Shown one piece after another: positions 44,776-54,623 of a stretch of DNA of 64,000 nucleotides. The notes beneath the pieces are model-generated. The model did no database searches. It saw only the letters and a list, made by a program, of their open reading frames with translations, and was not told the DNA's origin. Numbering within the stretch: position 1 is the stretch's first letter; the number at the start of each line of letters is the position of its first letter. A program made the position numbers and the translations under genes. Source of the DNA: Bacillota bacterium (GTDB taxonomy: Bacteria; Bacillota; Bacilli; Bacillales_A; Planococcaceae); the NCBI GenBank assembly GCA_023405135.1, contig JAEXYZ010000067.1, forward strand, positions 1 to 64,000, read 5' to 3'.

Positions 44776-45528
44776 TTATCCGTTCTTCTCTTGACGCTTC
44801 CGGTACACTTCATACATTAACAGGGCAGCTGCCACCGAGGCATTTAATGACGTAACATGACCAATCATCGGTAAGTGATATAAGAAATCGCACTTCTCTT
44901 TTAACAGTCGGCTCATTCCTCGCCCTTCACTACCAATAATAATTGCTAACGGTAAGGTTGCATCCATCTTACGGTAATCTACAGAGCCTTTTGCATCCGT
45001 CCCAGCTACCCAAATACCATGTTCTTTTAGTTCATCAACTGTTTGAGCTAAGTTTGTAACACGGACAACCGGAACATGTTCAATTGCACCCGTTGAAGCC
45101 TTTGCTACAACCGCTGTAAGTCCAACTGCCCGACGTTTCGGGATAATAATACCATGTACACCAATTGCATCTGCAGTACGCATAATTGAACCGAGGTTAT
45201 GCGGATCTTCCAATTCATCTAAAATAAGGAAAAATGGATCTTCGTTTTTAGCTTTCGCCGCATTAAATAAATCCTCTAATTCCGCGTACTTATACGCTGC
45301 CACTGATGCAACAATTCCTTGATGATTTGCATCTGATAATTGATCCACTTTTTTCTTTGGGACAAATTGAACAAGGACACCGCGTTCACGAGCTAAATCT
45401 AATAGCTCATTAATTCCGGATTTCTTCACACCTTCAGCTACCCATAATTTATTAATTTCTCGACCTGAACGAAGCGCTTCAAGTACTGGATTTTTTCCTG
45501 CAATCATTTCACCATTTTGCTCACTCAA
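44776..45528 (-). CDS. rlmB: 23S rRNA 2'-O-methyltransferase RlmB (SpoU family)
   Basis: SpoU-family enzyme that methylates the 2'-OH of a guanosine in domain V of 23S rRNA. 250 residues: substrate-binding N-terminal domain (MIAGKNPVLEALRSG), then the knotted SAM domain with NLGSIMRTADAIGVHGII, IIIGSEGRGMS and SLNASVAAALLMYE. Start TTG at 45528, two bases after the mrnC stop and nine bases after AAAGGGGG; an ATG 19 codons upstream lies inside mrnC. Confidence 0.93.
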   Translation of the reverse strand: MSEQNGEMIAGKNPVLEALRSGREINKLWVAEGVKKSGINELLDLARERGVLVQFVPKKKVDQLSDANHQGIVASVAAYKYAELEDLFNAAKAKNEDPFFLILDELEDPHNLGSIMRTADAIGVHGIIIPKRRAVGLTAVVAKASTGAIEHVPVVRVTNLAQTVDELKEHGIWVAGTDAKGSVDYRKMDATLPLAIIIGSEGRGMSRLLKEKCDFLYHLPMIGHVTSLNASVAAALLMYEVYRKRQEKNG

Positions 45529-45529
45529 C

Positions 45530-45946
45530 TTACGATGCCCCCTTTGATTGCTCAACGATTTCGATGGCGTAATCAATAATCTCATTCACTCGATCCATTT
45601 GCTTTGTTAAATAAAGGCTACCTAATACCGCTTCGAATCCAGAGCTATTGCGATATGTTTGCACATCTGTATTTTTAGGTACAGATCCTGACTTTGCATT
45701 GCGACCTCTTTTAAAAATTGAAATTTCTTCTTCAGATAAAAATTTTTCATTAATTAAACGATGGACAATCATCGACTGCGCTTTTGCAGAAACATAGTTT
45801 GTTGCCTCTTTATGCAATCTATTCGGCTTAGCTGTTCCCTTAATGAGGAGATGCTCCCTCACTCGTTGCTCAAGAACAGCATCTCCCATATAAGCTAAAG
45901 CTAACGCATTTAATTGCTTTACATCTTCTACACGAAGTTGAGTCAT
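45530..45946 (-). CDS. mrnC: Mini-ribonuclease III MrnC
   Basis: RNase III-like nuclease without an RNA-binding domain, which matures 23S rRNA ends. 138 residues. The RNase III signature is seen as LNALALAYMGDAVLEQRVREHL, and the acidic site in FEAVLGSLYL. ATG at 45946, one base after the cysS stop. The longer frame starts within cysS and is rejected. Confidence 0.93.
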   Translation of the reverse strand: MTQLRVEDVKQLNALALAYMGDAVLEQRVREHLLIKGTAKPNRLHKEATNYVSAKAQSMIVHRLINEKFLSEEEISIFKRGRNAKSGSVPKNTDVQTYRNSSGFEAVLGSLYLTKQMDRVNEIIDYAIEIVEQSKGAS

Positions 45947-45947
45947 C

Positions 45948-47351
45948 CTATAACCCTCGTTTCCAACGTGTACCTTGACGAGTATCCTCAAGAACAATAT
46001 TCATGCTTAGTAGCTGATCGCGAATTTCATCAGAACGGGCAAAATCACGATTTTTACGGGCTATATTTCTCTCTTCAATTAACGCTTCAATTTCCTCATC
46101 TAGAAGTTCGTCTTCTGTTGAGAATTTAATACCTAAAACATCACCAAGTGTGTCAAAATTCTCAAGCAAAGCTTTTAATACACGCTCTTCTGTATTACTC
46201 TCATTCAAATACGTATTTGCAATTTTCGCCAATTCAAATAAAGCAGATATTGCATTTGCAGTATTAAAGTCATCATCCATTGCAGCTTCAAACTGTTTTT
46301 TCACTTCAGCAATCTTCGCTAAATAGTCATCCCCATTTTGCGATAGGTTTACCGAAGCACTTAAGCGATGTTGAACATTTGAATATGCTGTACGAAGACG
46401 TTCTAAACCTGAACGTGCTGATTCTACTAAATCTTGTGCGAAGTTAATCGGATTACGGTAATGTACTGACAGCATAAAGAAACGTAACACCTGTGGATCT
46501 ATTTGTTGACGAATATCATTTACTAACACGAAGTTACCTAATGATTTCGACATTTTTTCATTGTCGATGTTAATATAACCATTATGCATCCAGTAACGAG
46601 CAAAGGTCTTCCCTGTATAGCTTTCAGATTGTGCAATTTCATTCTCATGGTGAGGGAATGTTAAATCTTGACCTCCTGCGTGGATGTCGATTGTATCACC
46701 TAAATGTTCACGGGCCATTACTGAACATTCAATATGCCATCCTGGACGACCATCTCCCCAAGGACTTTCCCATTTAATTTCACCTGGTTTTGCTGCTTTC
46801 CAAAGTGCAAAGTCAAGTGGGTCTTCTTTTTTCTCACCAGCTTCAATACGCGCACCGACTTTTAAATCATCAATCGATTGATGAGAAAGCTTTCCATAGC
46901 CTTCAAATTTACGAGTGCGATAATAAACGTCTCCTTGCGATTCGTAAGCATAGCCTTTATCGATTAAAGTCCCGATAAAGGAAATAATGTCATCCATATG
47001 ATTTGTTACACGAGGATGTACATCCGCCTTTTTACAGCCAAGAGCTGTAATATCATCAAAGTAGGCATTAATGAATCGATTTGTTAATTCAGATACTTCT
47101 TCGCCTAGCTCATTAGCGGCTTTAATAATTTTGTCATCAACGTCCGTAAAATTCGAAACGTATTTCACTTCAAATCCTTTATATTGAAAGTAGCGACGAA
47201 CCGTATCATAAACGATAACAGGACGGGCATTCCCGATGTGGATATAGTTATAAACGGTAGGACCGCATACGTACATTTTTACTTTTCCTTCTTCAAGCGG
47301 AACAAATGGTTCTTTTTGTCGCGTTAAAGAATTAAAAATTTGAATAGTCAA
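45948..47351 (-). CDS. cysS: Cysteinyl-tRNA synthetase
   Basis: Charges tRNA-Cys. 467 residues; zinc-site Cys28-like [19 protein letters not shown] (HIGH = HIGN), KMSKSLGN loop, [10 protein letters not shown]. Follows cysE by two bases in a cysteine-regulated operon under the T-box upstream of cysE. Confidence 0.98.
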   Translation of the reverse strand: MTIQIFNSLTRQKEPFVPLEEGKVKMYVCGPTVYNYIHIGNARPVIVYDTVRRYFQYKGFEVKYVSNFTDVDDKIIKAANELGEEVSELTNRFINAYFDDITALGCKKADVHPRVTNHMDDIISFIGTLIDKGYAYESQGDVYYRTRKFEGYGKLSHQSIDDLKVGARIEAGEKKEDPLDFALWKAAKPGEIKWESPWGDGRPGWHIECSVMAREHLGDTIDIHAGGQDLTFPHHENEIAQSESYTGKTFARYWMHNGYINIDNEKMSKSLGNFVLVNDIRQQIDPQVLRFFMLSVHYRNPINFAQDLVESARSGLERLRTAYSNVQHRLSASVNLSQNGDDYLAKIAEVKKQFEAAMDDDFNTANAISALFELAKIANTYLNESNTEERVLKALLENFDTLGDVLGIKFSTEDELLDEEIEALIEERNIARKNRDFARSDEIRDQLLSMNIVLEDTRQGTRWKRGL

Positions 47352-47353
47352 TT

Positions 47354-48007
47354 CTATCTCTCCTTTTGAGATTCCAATAGCTGAAGCTGTAATTCTTCAA
47401 TTTTCTTTTCAAGCTTTTCAAAACGATCTTGGATAGGGTCAGGAATATTTTGATGATCAAGTTTTTTATCCGAAGTTTTCACACCATCTTGAATAACAAC
47501 TTTCCCAGGGATACCTACTACCGTAGCATTTGGCGGCACATCTTTCAAAACTACAGAACCTGCACCAACCTTACTATTTTCGCCAATTGTAATAGACCCT
47601 AATACTTTGGCACCTGATGCAACTAAAACATTATCTCCCAATGTTGGATGGCGTTTTCCTTTTTCTTTCCCTGTTCCACCTAATGTAACCCCTTGGTATA
47701 GAATAACATTATCACCAATTTCACATGTTTCGCCAATCACAACCCCCGTACCGTGGTCAATAAAGAAACGACGCCCAATTTTTGCACCTGGGTGAATTTC
47801 AATTCCCGTAAAGAATTTACTTACTTGAGAAATAACACGGGCGATAAAGTAAAATTTTTTCTTATAAAACCAGTGCGCAATGCGATGAGACCAAGTCGCA
47901 TGAAGACCTGAATAAGTTAGAACAACTTCCAATACACTACGAGCAGCTGGATCATTTTCAAATATGTTGTCAATATCTTCTTTTAATCTTTTGAACACAG
48001 TAAACAC
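47354..48007 (-). CDS. cysE: Serine O-acetyltransferase
   Basis: First step of cysteine synthesis: acetyl-CoA + serine to O-acetylserine. 217 residues; N-terminal helical part, then a left-handed beta helix of hexapeptide repeats with [10 protein letters not shown] and [26 protein letters not shown] active-site segment. Directly behind a Cys T-box, so it is made when uncharged tRNA-Cys builds up. Confidence 0.96.
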   Translation of the reverse strand: MFTVFKRLKEDIDNIFENDPAARSVLEVVLTYSGLHATWSHRIAHWFYKKKFYFIARVISQVSKFFTGIEIHPGAKIGRRFFIDHGTGVVIGETCEIGDNVILYQGVTLGGTGKEKGKRHPTLGDNVLVASGAKVLGSITIGENSKVGAGSVVLKDVPPNATVVGIPGKVVIQDGVKTSDKKLDHQNIPDPIQDRFEKLEKKIEELQLQLLESQKER

Positions 48008-48107
48008 CCCTTATATTGTTAATTTCTTTTTCCCTTTGTTGTTTTGATGTCCCCCAATAATTTGCAAACTTCCTTTGGCAGTATAACCAAATGCTGAATG
48101 AAGATAA

Positions 48108-48400
48108 AAAAGCGTCTCTGTCATTCTATTAGAAATGACAGAGACGCTTAAAATGCGCGGTTCCACTCTGATTGAAGGTATATGTGTTAACATTGCCCTA
48201 GTAATTTCCCGGGTAGTTAGAAGAAACAATGTTAATACCTTCCGCTCAAAGTCCAATAACGAGGACGAACCGACTTGCCTACTAAATTTCAGCACAGTGC
48301 TCAAAGGTGCATTTCCGAAAATCAGAGGTCTAGGTCACTTTCAGCCGATGATGACCCTCTCTTTGAGAACATAATTTACGTACTTCTCCTTATCAACGCT
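48108..48400 (-). promoter_or_regulatory. T-box riboswitch, cysteine-specific, before cysE-cysS
   Basis: Minus strand: Stem I AG-bulge region (AGAGAGGG), specifier loop GAAA-TGC-ACC with TGC (Cys) at 48309-48311, the T-box GAGTGGAACCGCG (48156-48168) that pairs with the tRNA acceptor end, and a terminator hairpin (48111-48125 with 48134-48148) followed by a T run. Uncharged tRNA-Cys stabilises the antiterminator and lets cysE and cysS be transcribed. Confidence 0.92.
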
Positions 48401-48508
48401 TTAATATTTATGAAACTATTTACAACCTAAAAAGGTATGGTTTTTAATCCAACAAAGTTAAATTTATTTTACAATACGTTGTTTAAATGTCAATTAAAAT
48501 GCAAATGA

Positions 48509-49969
48509 TTACTTAGCGTATTTTTCAATTCGAGAAATTGCTTTTTCTTTACCAATTAACGCAATTGCATCTGGTAGTTCAGGACCGTGTGTTTGACCAG
48601 TTGTCACGACACGGATTGGCATAAATAAGTTTTTCCCTTTATGTCCTGTCTCTTTTTGTACTGCTTTAATCGCAGCTTTTATTGAAGGAGCATCAAAGAC
48701 TTCTAATGACTCAAGCTGTGATTTGAAGGAAGCCATTACTTCAGGAACCTGTTCACCAGCCAATACTTCTTTAGCAGCCTCATCATATTCAATCTCTTCT
48801 TTGAAGAATAGGCTTGATAATTCTACGATTTCTGCACCATAGCTCATTTGATTATGATATAAAGCAATTAAAGAAGTTGCCCATGCTCGTTGTTCTTCCG
48901 TTAATTCTTGAGGAAGTAATCCTGCTTTTTGTAAATGTGGAAGTGATAACTCTACTACTTCTTCAAGAGAAAGCTTTTTAATGTATTGATTGTTCATCCA
49001 TGTTAGTTTATTTTTATCGAACATAGATGGTGACTTAGAAAGGCGTTTTTCATCAAAAATTTCAATGAATTGTTCTTTAGTAAAGATTTCCTCTTCCCCT
49101 TCAGGAGACCAACCTAAAAGTGCAAAGAAGTTGAACATTGCTTCTGGTAAATAACCAAGGTCTTTATATTGAGAAACGAATTGAATAATTGATTCATCAC
49201 GTTTTGATAGTTTTTTATGATCTTCATTTACGATTAATGTCATATGACCGTATTGTGGGTATTCCCAATCAAATGCATCAAAAATCATCATTTGTTTTGG
49301 TGTATTTGATAAATGCTCTTCCCCACGGAAAACATGTGTAATGTCCATGAAGTGGTCATCTAACACAACTGCATAATTGTATGTTGGAATACCATTTGCT
49401 TTTACAAGTACCCAGTCACCGATATCTTTTGATTCAAATGTAACTTCACCACGAACTAAATCAGTGAAATGATAAGTTGTATTTTCAGGTACACGCATAC
49501 GAATTGTGTAAGGGATTCCCGCGGCTTCTTTAGCTGCAACCTCATCTTTAGTTAGGTGACGACATTTTCCATCATAAGTAGGAGCTGCTACACCTTTTGC
49601 TCTTTGTGCTTCACGAGATGCTTCTAATTCTTCCGATGTACAGAAACATTTATATGCAATTCCGCGCTCTAATAGTTCTTCAGCGTGTTTTTTATAAATG
49701 TCTAAACGTTCCATTTGGCGATATGGTGCGTATGGTCCACCGATATCGATTGATTCATCTGGAGTGATTCCTAACCAGCGTAGGTTATCAAGTTGTGACG
49801 CTTCTCCGCCCTCAACATTACGCTCGATATCTGTATCCTCAATACGCACGATAAATTTTCCGTTGTGATGTTTAGCAAATAAATAGTTAAATAACGCTGT
49901 ACGCGCACCACCAATGTGTAAAAAACCTGTTGGGCTCGGCGCATAACGAACGCGAACTTCTTTCGTCAT
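48509..49969 (-). CDS. gltX: Glutamyl-tRNA synthetase
   Basis: Charges tRNA-Glu, and in Bacillales also tRNA-Gln before amidation. 486 residues; HIGH-like [24 protein letters not shown]-like KLSKRDES, and the zinc-like CFCTSEELE...CRHL region. No T-box precedes it. ATG at 49969 follows TAGGAGGC. Confidence 0.98.
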   Translation of the reverse strand: MTKEVRVRYAPSPTGFLHIGGARTALFNYLFAKHHNGKFIVRIEDTDIERNVEGGEASQLDNLRWLGITPDESIDIGGPYAPYRQMERLDIYKKHAEELLERGIAYKCFCTSEELEASREAQRAKGVAAPTYDGKCRHLTKDEVAAKEAAGIPYTIRMRVPENTTYHFTDLVRGEVTFESKDIGDWVLVKANGIPTYNYAVVLDDHFMDITHVFRGEEHLSNTPKQMMIFDAFDWEYPQYGHMTLIVNEDHKKLSKRDESIIQFVSQYKDLGYLPEAMFNFFALLGWSPEGEEEIFTKEQFIEIFDEKRLSKSPSMFDKNKLTWMNNQYIKKLSLEEVVELSLPHLQKAGLLPQELTEEQRAWATSLIALYHNQMSYGAEIVELSSLFFKEEIEYDEAAKEVLAGEQVPEVMASFKSQLESLEVFDAPSIKAAIKAVQKETGHKGKNLFMPIRVVTTGQTHGPELPDAIALIGKEKAISRIEKYAK

Positions 49970-50095
49970 AATATAATTGCCTCCTATATGTGTTTACAGT
50001 TAACTTTGTCAATTTTACCACTCTGATATGAGAAATGAAAGTTGATGGTTTTTATAATCCTGATTGGAGAAAATCATGAAAATTTACAGTTGAAA

Positions 50096-50190
50096 CCCGA
50101 CAAATATAGGAATAATCCCGATAATTTTATGTTTATTCCCGACAAACTTGGCAAAAATCCCGACAACTTTAACATTATTCCCGACAAACA
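50096..50190. repeat. Five-unit tandem repeat, 21-nt period
   Basis: CCCGACAA-like cores begin at 50096, 50117, 50138, 50159 and 50180, exactly 21 bases apart (CCCGACAAA, CCCGATAAT, CCCGACAAA, CCCGACAAC, CCCGACAAA). The bases between are AT-rich and variable. 21 is seven codons, and on the minus strand one frame reads LSGI-x-x-K/S repeats with no stop through the array. No ribosome binding site or start is clear. It fills the gap between ispF and gltX. Confidence 0.85.
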
Positions 50191-50191
50191 A

Positions 50192-50668
50192 CTATTTTTT
50201 AATCAATAAAATTGTCGCCATCGCAGCAATTCCTTCTTCACGGCCTATAAAACCTAACTTTTCTGTCGTTGTTGCTTTTACATTAACTTGAGAGGCTTCC
50301 GCATTTAATAGCTCTGCAATTCGATTGCGCATTTGCTCAATGTATGGCGCTAGTTTAGGACGTTGGGCCATAATTGTACAATCAACATTTCCCAATACAT
50401 AACCTTTGTCTTCAACAATTCTCCATATATATTCTAACAACTTTGCACTGTCTGCATCTTTAAATGCTGGATCGGTATCTGGAAAATGATGTCCAATATC
50501 CCCTTCACCAATCGCACCTAGTGCCGCATCTGTTACCGTATGTAATAACACATCCGCGTCAGAATGCCCTATAAGACCTCGATCATGAGGAATTTCAATA
50601 CCGCCTAAAATTAACGGACGCCCTTCTGCAAAAGCATGAACATCAAAACCTTGTCCTACTCGAAACAT
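50192..50668 (-). CDS. ispF: 2-C-methyl-D-erythritol 2,4-cyclodiphosphate synthase
   Basis: Fifth step of the MEP route to isoprenoids. 158 residues; metal ligands in GQGFDVHAF (Asp8, His10) and [10 protein letters not shown], and the [13 protein letters not shown] loop. C-terminal [18 protein letters not shown]. 343 bases lie between it and ispD; in B. subtilis the two are adjacent. Confidence 0.97.
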   Translation of the reverse strand: MFRVGQGFDVHAFAEGRPLILGGIEIPHDRGLIGHSDADVLLHTVTDAALGAIGEGDIGHHFPDTDPAFKDADSAKLLEYIWRIVEDKGYVLGNVDCTIMAQRPKLAPYIEQMRNRIAELLNAEASQVNVKATTTEKLGFIGREEGIAAMATILLIKK

Positions 50669-50845
50669 ATTAACTGCCGCTTCAACCTAGACCGCTACAT
50701 TCAACTGTCTACGATTACGCAGCATTCACCATCCTTTACTGTTTAGTATATCTAATTTACCAATTCATATATTAACATATTTCCTATTATAGAATTGTTT
50801 GCATCTAGAAGGAACTCTAATCCAATTAGACTTTAAAAAATGAAA

Positions 50846-50887
50846 AAGGAGGTATCCGAAAAGGAAATAATTTTCAGATACCTTCTT
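50846..50887 (-). terminator. Hairpin in the ispD-ispF gap
   Basis: AAGGAGGTATCCGAAAA (50846-50862) with TTTTCAGATACCTTCTT (50871-50887), T-rich behind on the minus strand. Second of two terminator-like structures between ispD and ispF, implying ispF has its own promoter. The rest of the gap (50669-51011) shows no gene. Confidence 0.65.
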
Positions 50888-50967
50888 ATGTTAATTAAGA
50901 GTACGCTACTGCGATAATTTGTATCTTCAGCGCTCTTTCTCTGTACCAAAAGCGACGGGTCACGTAC

Positions 50968-51006
50968 AAAAGATGCATCTCAAAATGATTTTCAGAAGCA
51001 TCTTTT
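50968..51006 (-). terminator. Terminator after ispD
   Basis: AAAAGATGC (50968-50976) pairs with GCATCTTTT (50998-51006); six bases behind the ispD stop. The minus strand continues TTTTGTACGTG. Confidence 0.65.
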
Positions 51007-51011
51007 CTAAT

Positions 51012-51713
51012 TTATACCAATTCCGATTCACGCTTTCTCAAAATCGCTTCACCTAGTACTAAGTCTTCCTTTGTTGTCATTTTTAAATTGTCATAACTGG
51101 CTTCGACGATATGTACATCGTGTCCAAGACGCTCAACTAGCATCGCTTCATCTGTTCCAAGGAAGCCTACTTTTTCAGCTACATCTTCAGCTTCAGCAAG
51201 TATATCAAATCGGAATGCTTGAGGTGTTTGAATCATCCACAAACTATCGCGATCAACCGTTTCGATAATGACGCCATTCTTAACCTTTTTCATCGTATCT
51301 TTAGCTCTTACTCCTGCGATGGCTGCACCTTTTTCAAATGCTTTATGAGCTAGCTTTTCAATGATATCATGGGTAATAAACGGTCTTGCCGCATCATGCA
51401 CTAACACTATATCAACTTGCTCCATTTTCTTTATACAAGAATGAACAGAATGCTGTCTTTCTTCTCCACCATCGGGCAAACCCTTTACTTTCGTAATAGC
51501 ATACTTTTCTAATAAATGTTGTATATATTCACGTTCTTCCGGTTTTACAGCTAACCAAATTCCTGAACAATTTTCATCGTGCTGAAAAACCTCTAATGTA
51601 TGAATTAAAATTGGCTTATTTGCTAGCAATAAAAATAATTTGTTTTGACCTGCTCCCATTCGCTTGCCACTACCTGCTGCAGGGAGTACTACTTCATACT
51701 GCACAATTTCCAC
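51012..51713 (-). CDS. ispD: 2-C-methyl-D-erythritol 4-phosphate cytidylyltransferase
   Basis: Third step of the MEP route: CTP + MEP to CDP-ME. 233 residues; nucleotide-binding PAAGSGKRMG, VLVHDAARPF and DRDSLWMIQTPQAF are conserved. ATG at 51713. Neighbour yacL is 57 bases upstream. Confidence 0.97.
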   Translation of the reverse strand: MEIVQYEVVLPAAGSGKRMGAGQNKLFLLLANKPILIHTLEVFQHDENCSGIWLAVKPEEREYIQHLLEKYAITKVKGLPDGGEERQHSVHSCIKKMEQVDIVLVHDAARPFITHDIIEKLAHKAFEKGAAIAGVRAKDTMKKVKNGVIIETVDRDSLWMIQTPQAFRFDILAEAEDVAEKVGFLGTDEAMLVERLGHDVHIVEASYDNLKMTTKEDLVLGEAILRKRESELV

Positions 51714-51770
51714 ATCCTACTCTAAACACTGGACTTTTGTCGCTTCGTCTATGATTTAACTTTTCGTAAA

Positions 51771-52868
51771 TTATGCTACTTGTTCATCTTTTGGTTTGGC
51801 AAAAATCATCCGACCAGCAGATGTTTGCAGCACACTTGTTACTGTAACGGTGATTGATTGTCCGATAAAGCTACGACCACCTTCTACAACAATCATCGTA
51901 CCATCATCCAAGTATGCCACACCTTGATTATGTTCTTTCCCATCTTTTATTACGACAACTTGCATATCTTCACCAGGTATTACGACAGGTTTTACTGCAT
52001 TGGCAAGATCATTAATATTTAGCACTTGTACATGATGCAAATCACATACTTTGTTTAGATTAAAATCATTTGTTAATATTTGTGCACCCATTTTCTTTGC
52101 AAGACGAACAAGCTTTAAATCTACCTCTTGTATATCTTCAAAGTCTTCTTCAGAAATTTGTACAGTTGTTGCACGTTCATCCTGAAGCTTTTTCAAAATA
52201 TCTAACCCTCTACGTCCACGTGTACGCTTTAACGTATCAGAAGAATCTGCAATATGCTGTAGCTCCGTTAATACAAATTGAGGTACAACAAGGACGCCCT
52301 CAATAAAACCGGTAGTTGAAATATCAGCAATTCTCCCATCAATAATAACGCTTGTATCAAGTAATTTATACAATGTTTTTGCTTCAATAGCATTAAAACT
52401 TCCTACATCAGAATTTTTCTTCTTTGAAACGGCTCCTGATTTTGAAAACATGGAAATGAGCTCATCCCGTTTAGTAAACCCTACACGGAAACCTAAGTAA
52501 CCAAGAATGATAGATAGTAAAACAGGCAAAAATTGAGTTAGAATCGGAAAATTAATTCGTTCAATTGCAAAACCGATAAAGTAGGCAACGATTAACCCAA
52601 CAATGAGACCTAACGTACCAAATAGCAAATCTGCAGCAGGAATTTTAAATAAAACGCCTTCCATCCAAACAATGAATTTTACAAAGTAATCTGATAATGA
52701 AAATGATAAAAGGAATAGTAAAATTGCACCTAGTGTTATCGAAACATATGGATTGTTAAGCCAAGGATGAGATGATAAATTAATGAATTCGTATAATGGC
52801 GGTAAGAAAACAAAGCCTAACGCTCCACCGATAAATAAGAAAGCAACTTGTATCACTCTTTTTAACAT
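51771..52868 (-). CDS. yacL: YacL-like membrane protein with PIN and TRAM domains
   Basis: 365 residues: four membrane segments in the first ~130 residues, then a PIN nuclease-like domain (LLDTSVIIDGRIADI with its Asp residues, TNDFNLNKVC), then a TRAM RNA-binding domain (GEDMQVVVIKDGKEHNQGVAYLDDGTMIVVEGG). Role unproven; the layout suggests a membrane-tied RNase. It normally follows disA, which is missing here. Confidence 0.92.
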   Translation of the reverse strand: MLKRVIQVAFLFIGGALGFVFLPPLYEFINLSSHPWLNNPYVSITLGAILLFLLSFSLSDYFVKFIVWMEGVLFKIPAADLLFGTLGLIVGLIVAYFIGFAIERINFPILTQFLPVLLSIILGYLGFRVGFTKRDELISMFSKSGAVSKKKNSDVGSFNAIEAKTLYKLLDTSVIIDGRIADISTTGFIEGVLVVPQFVLTELQHIADSSDTLKRTRGRRGLDILKKLQDERATTVQISEEDFEDIQEVDLKLVRLAKKMGAQILTNDFNLNKVCDLHHVQVLNINDLANAVKPVVIPGEDMQVVVIKDGKEHNQGVAYLDDGTMIVVEGGRSFIGQSITVTVTSVLQTSAGRMIFAKPKDEQVA

Positions 52869-53080
52869 ATTTCCACCTCCTTTTTCTTAAACCAATTATA
52901 CATAGTTCATAGACAGTTTGCCCGAATTACACTTCAGATTTTTTACAATTGAGGTAAAAGTAGTACGTATTTATTAGAAGTGTATATTTTATATCTTATG
53001 TTTCATTTGTACCCAACATTAAAACCAATTACACATCTGTATAATTGTGACCTTTCATTTTGCTTTTACTATCAAAATAT

Positions 53081-53120
53081 AAAAGTGCCCATTCCATCAA
53101 CTATTGACAGTATGGGCATT
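53081..53120 (-). terminator. Terminator after radA
   Basis: TGCCCAT (53086-53092) pairs with ATGGGCA (53112-53118), with partial pairing further in; the minus strand continues CTTTTATATTTTG. The 272-base gap to yacL has no sign of disA. Confidence 0.65.
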
Positions 53121-53140
53121 TTTTTAAAATATTATCTTCA

Positions 53141-54517
53141 TTATAAATCTTGGAAGCAAGCTCTTAAGGCATCATTGATTGTTTCAACTCCAATAACTTG
53201 AATGCCAATTGGATAATCCCAGCCACCTAAGTTTGATGCCGGAATAAACGCTCGTTTAAAGCCTAGTTTCGCCGCTTCTTGAACACGCTGTTCAATTCTT
53301 GAAACACGGCGAACTTCTCCTGTTAACCCAACCTCTCCTACAAAACAATCTGTTGCTTTAACAGCTTGATCTTTATAGCTTGAAACGATTGAAGTTAAAA
53401 CAGCTAAATCTATTGCAGGTTCATCCAATTTAACGCCACCCGCTACTTTTATATAAGCATCCTGCGCTTGCAATAACATGCCCATTCGCTTTTCTAAAAC
53501 AGCCATAAGCAGCTGCACTCGATTTTGGTCAACTCCATTAGCCATTCGCTTTGGATAGTTAAAGCTTGTCGGCGTCACAAGAGATTGTATTTCTACTAAA
53601 ATAGGTCTTGTCCCTTCCATCGATGCTACAATTGTAGAACCAGCAGCATTATGGGACCGTTCTTCTAAAAAGAGCTCAGAGGGGTTTAGTACCTCTTTTA
53701 ACCCTGCTTGAACCATTTCAAAAATTGCAATTTCGTTTGTTGATCCAAAACGATTTTTTTGACTACGTAAAATACGATAAGTATGATGGCGCTCCCCTTC
53801 AAAATAAAGTACCGTATCAACCATATGCTCAAGTAATCTTGGCCCAGCAATTTGACCTTCCTTCGTTACGTGACCCACTAAGAAAATCGCAATTCCTTTC
53901 GTTTTTGCTATACGCATAAGCTCAGCAGTACATTCTCGCACCTGAGAAACACTACCTGGCGCACTTGTTACCTCAGGATGATAAATTGTTTGAATCGAGT
54001 CGACAATAACAAATTTTGGTTGAACCTCATCAATTGTTTTATTCAACAGCTCTAAATTTGTTTCAGAGTAGATAAATAGTTCAGGAGATTGCACGCCTAA
54101 ACGTGAGGCACGTAGCTTTGTTTGACGCATCGATTCTTCCCCAGATATGTAAAGTACTCGATGGCCTTTATTTGAAAGGAGTGCTGAAACTTGCATTAGT
54201 AATGTCGACTTCCCAATACCAGGATCTCCACCGATGAGAACAAGGGAACCTGGGACAATACCCCCTCCTAATACACGATTCAATTCTTCCATTTCCGTTT
54301 TAACGCGAGGCTCTTCAGTTGTTTCTATATTTATAATCGGTGTTGCTTTTTGTGAAACTGTATTGGAATGCTGGAACGCGCCACGTGGACCTTTTGATAC
54401 TACTTCCACTTCCTCCACCATCGTATTCCATCCTCCACATCCCGGACAACGCCCCATCCATTTCGGAGATTCATAGCCACAGGAGTTACAACAGAATTTT
54501 GTTTTCTTTTTTACCAT
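53141..54517 (-). CDS. radA: DNA repair protein RadA
   Basis: RecA-like helicase that helps branch migration in recombination. 458 residues, as in B. subtilis. N-terminal zinc finger CCNSCGYE...CPGC, Walker [11 protein letters not shown], RadA-specific KNRFG motif and a C-terminal Lon-protease-like domain ([12 protein letters not shown]). ATG at 54517 follows AGGAGGGCGT; the nine-codon upstream extension is rejected. 79 bases behind the clpC terminator. Confidence 0.97.
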   Translation of the reverse strand: MVKKKTKFCCNSCGYESPKWMGRCPGCGGWNTMVEEVEVVSKGPRGAFQHSNTVSQKATPIINIETTEEPRVKTEMEELNRVLGGGIVPGSLVLIGGDPGIGKSTLLMQVSALLSNKGHRVLYISGEESMRQTKLRASRLGVQSPELFIYSETNLELLNKTIDEVQPKFVIVDSIQTIYHPEVTSAPGSVSQVRECTAELMRIAKTKGIAIFLVGHVTKEGQIAGPRLLEHMVDTVLYFEGERHHTYRILRSQKNRFGSTNEIAIFEMVQAGLKEVLNPSELFLEERSHNAAGSTIVASMEGTRPILVEIQSLVTPTSFNYPKRMANGVDQNRVQLLMAVLEKRMGMLLQAQDAYIKVAGGVKLDEPAIDLAVLTSIVSSYKDQAVKATDCFVGEVGLTGEVRRVSRIEQRVQEAAKLGFKRAFIPASNLGGWDYPIGIQVIGVETINDALRACFQDL

Positions 54518-54577
54518 ACGCCCTCCTACAAGGTTTTCTTTCATTATAGATTAGTTTGTCTAATCCTAAAAAGGAAA

Positions 54578-54613
54578 AGGGTGTCTCAAAGAAATTATCT
54601 TATGAGACACCCT
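54578..54613 (-). terminator. Terminator after clpC
   Basis: AGGGTGTCTCA (54578-54588) pairs perfectly with TGAGACACCCT (54603-54613), then TTTTCCTTTTT on the minus strand. Separates the heat-shock operon from radA, which B. subtilis transcribes with it. Confidence 0.9.
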
Positions 54614-54623
54614 CGTATATTGA

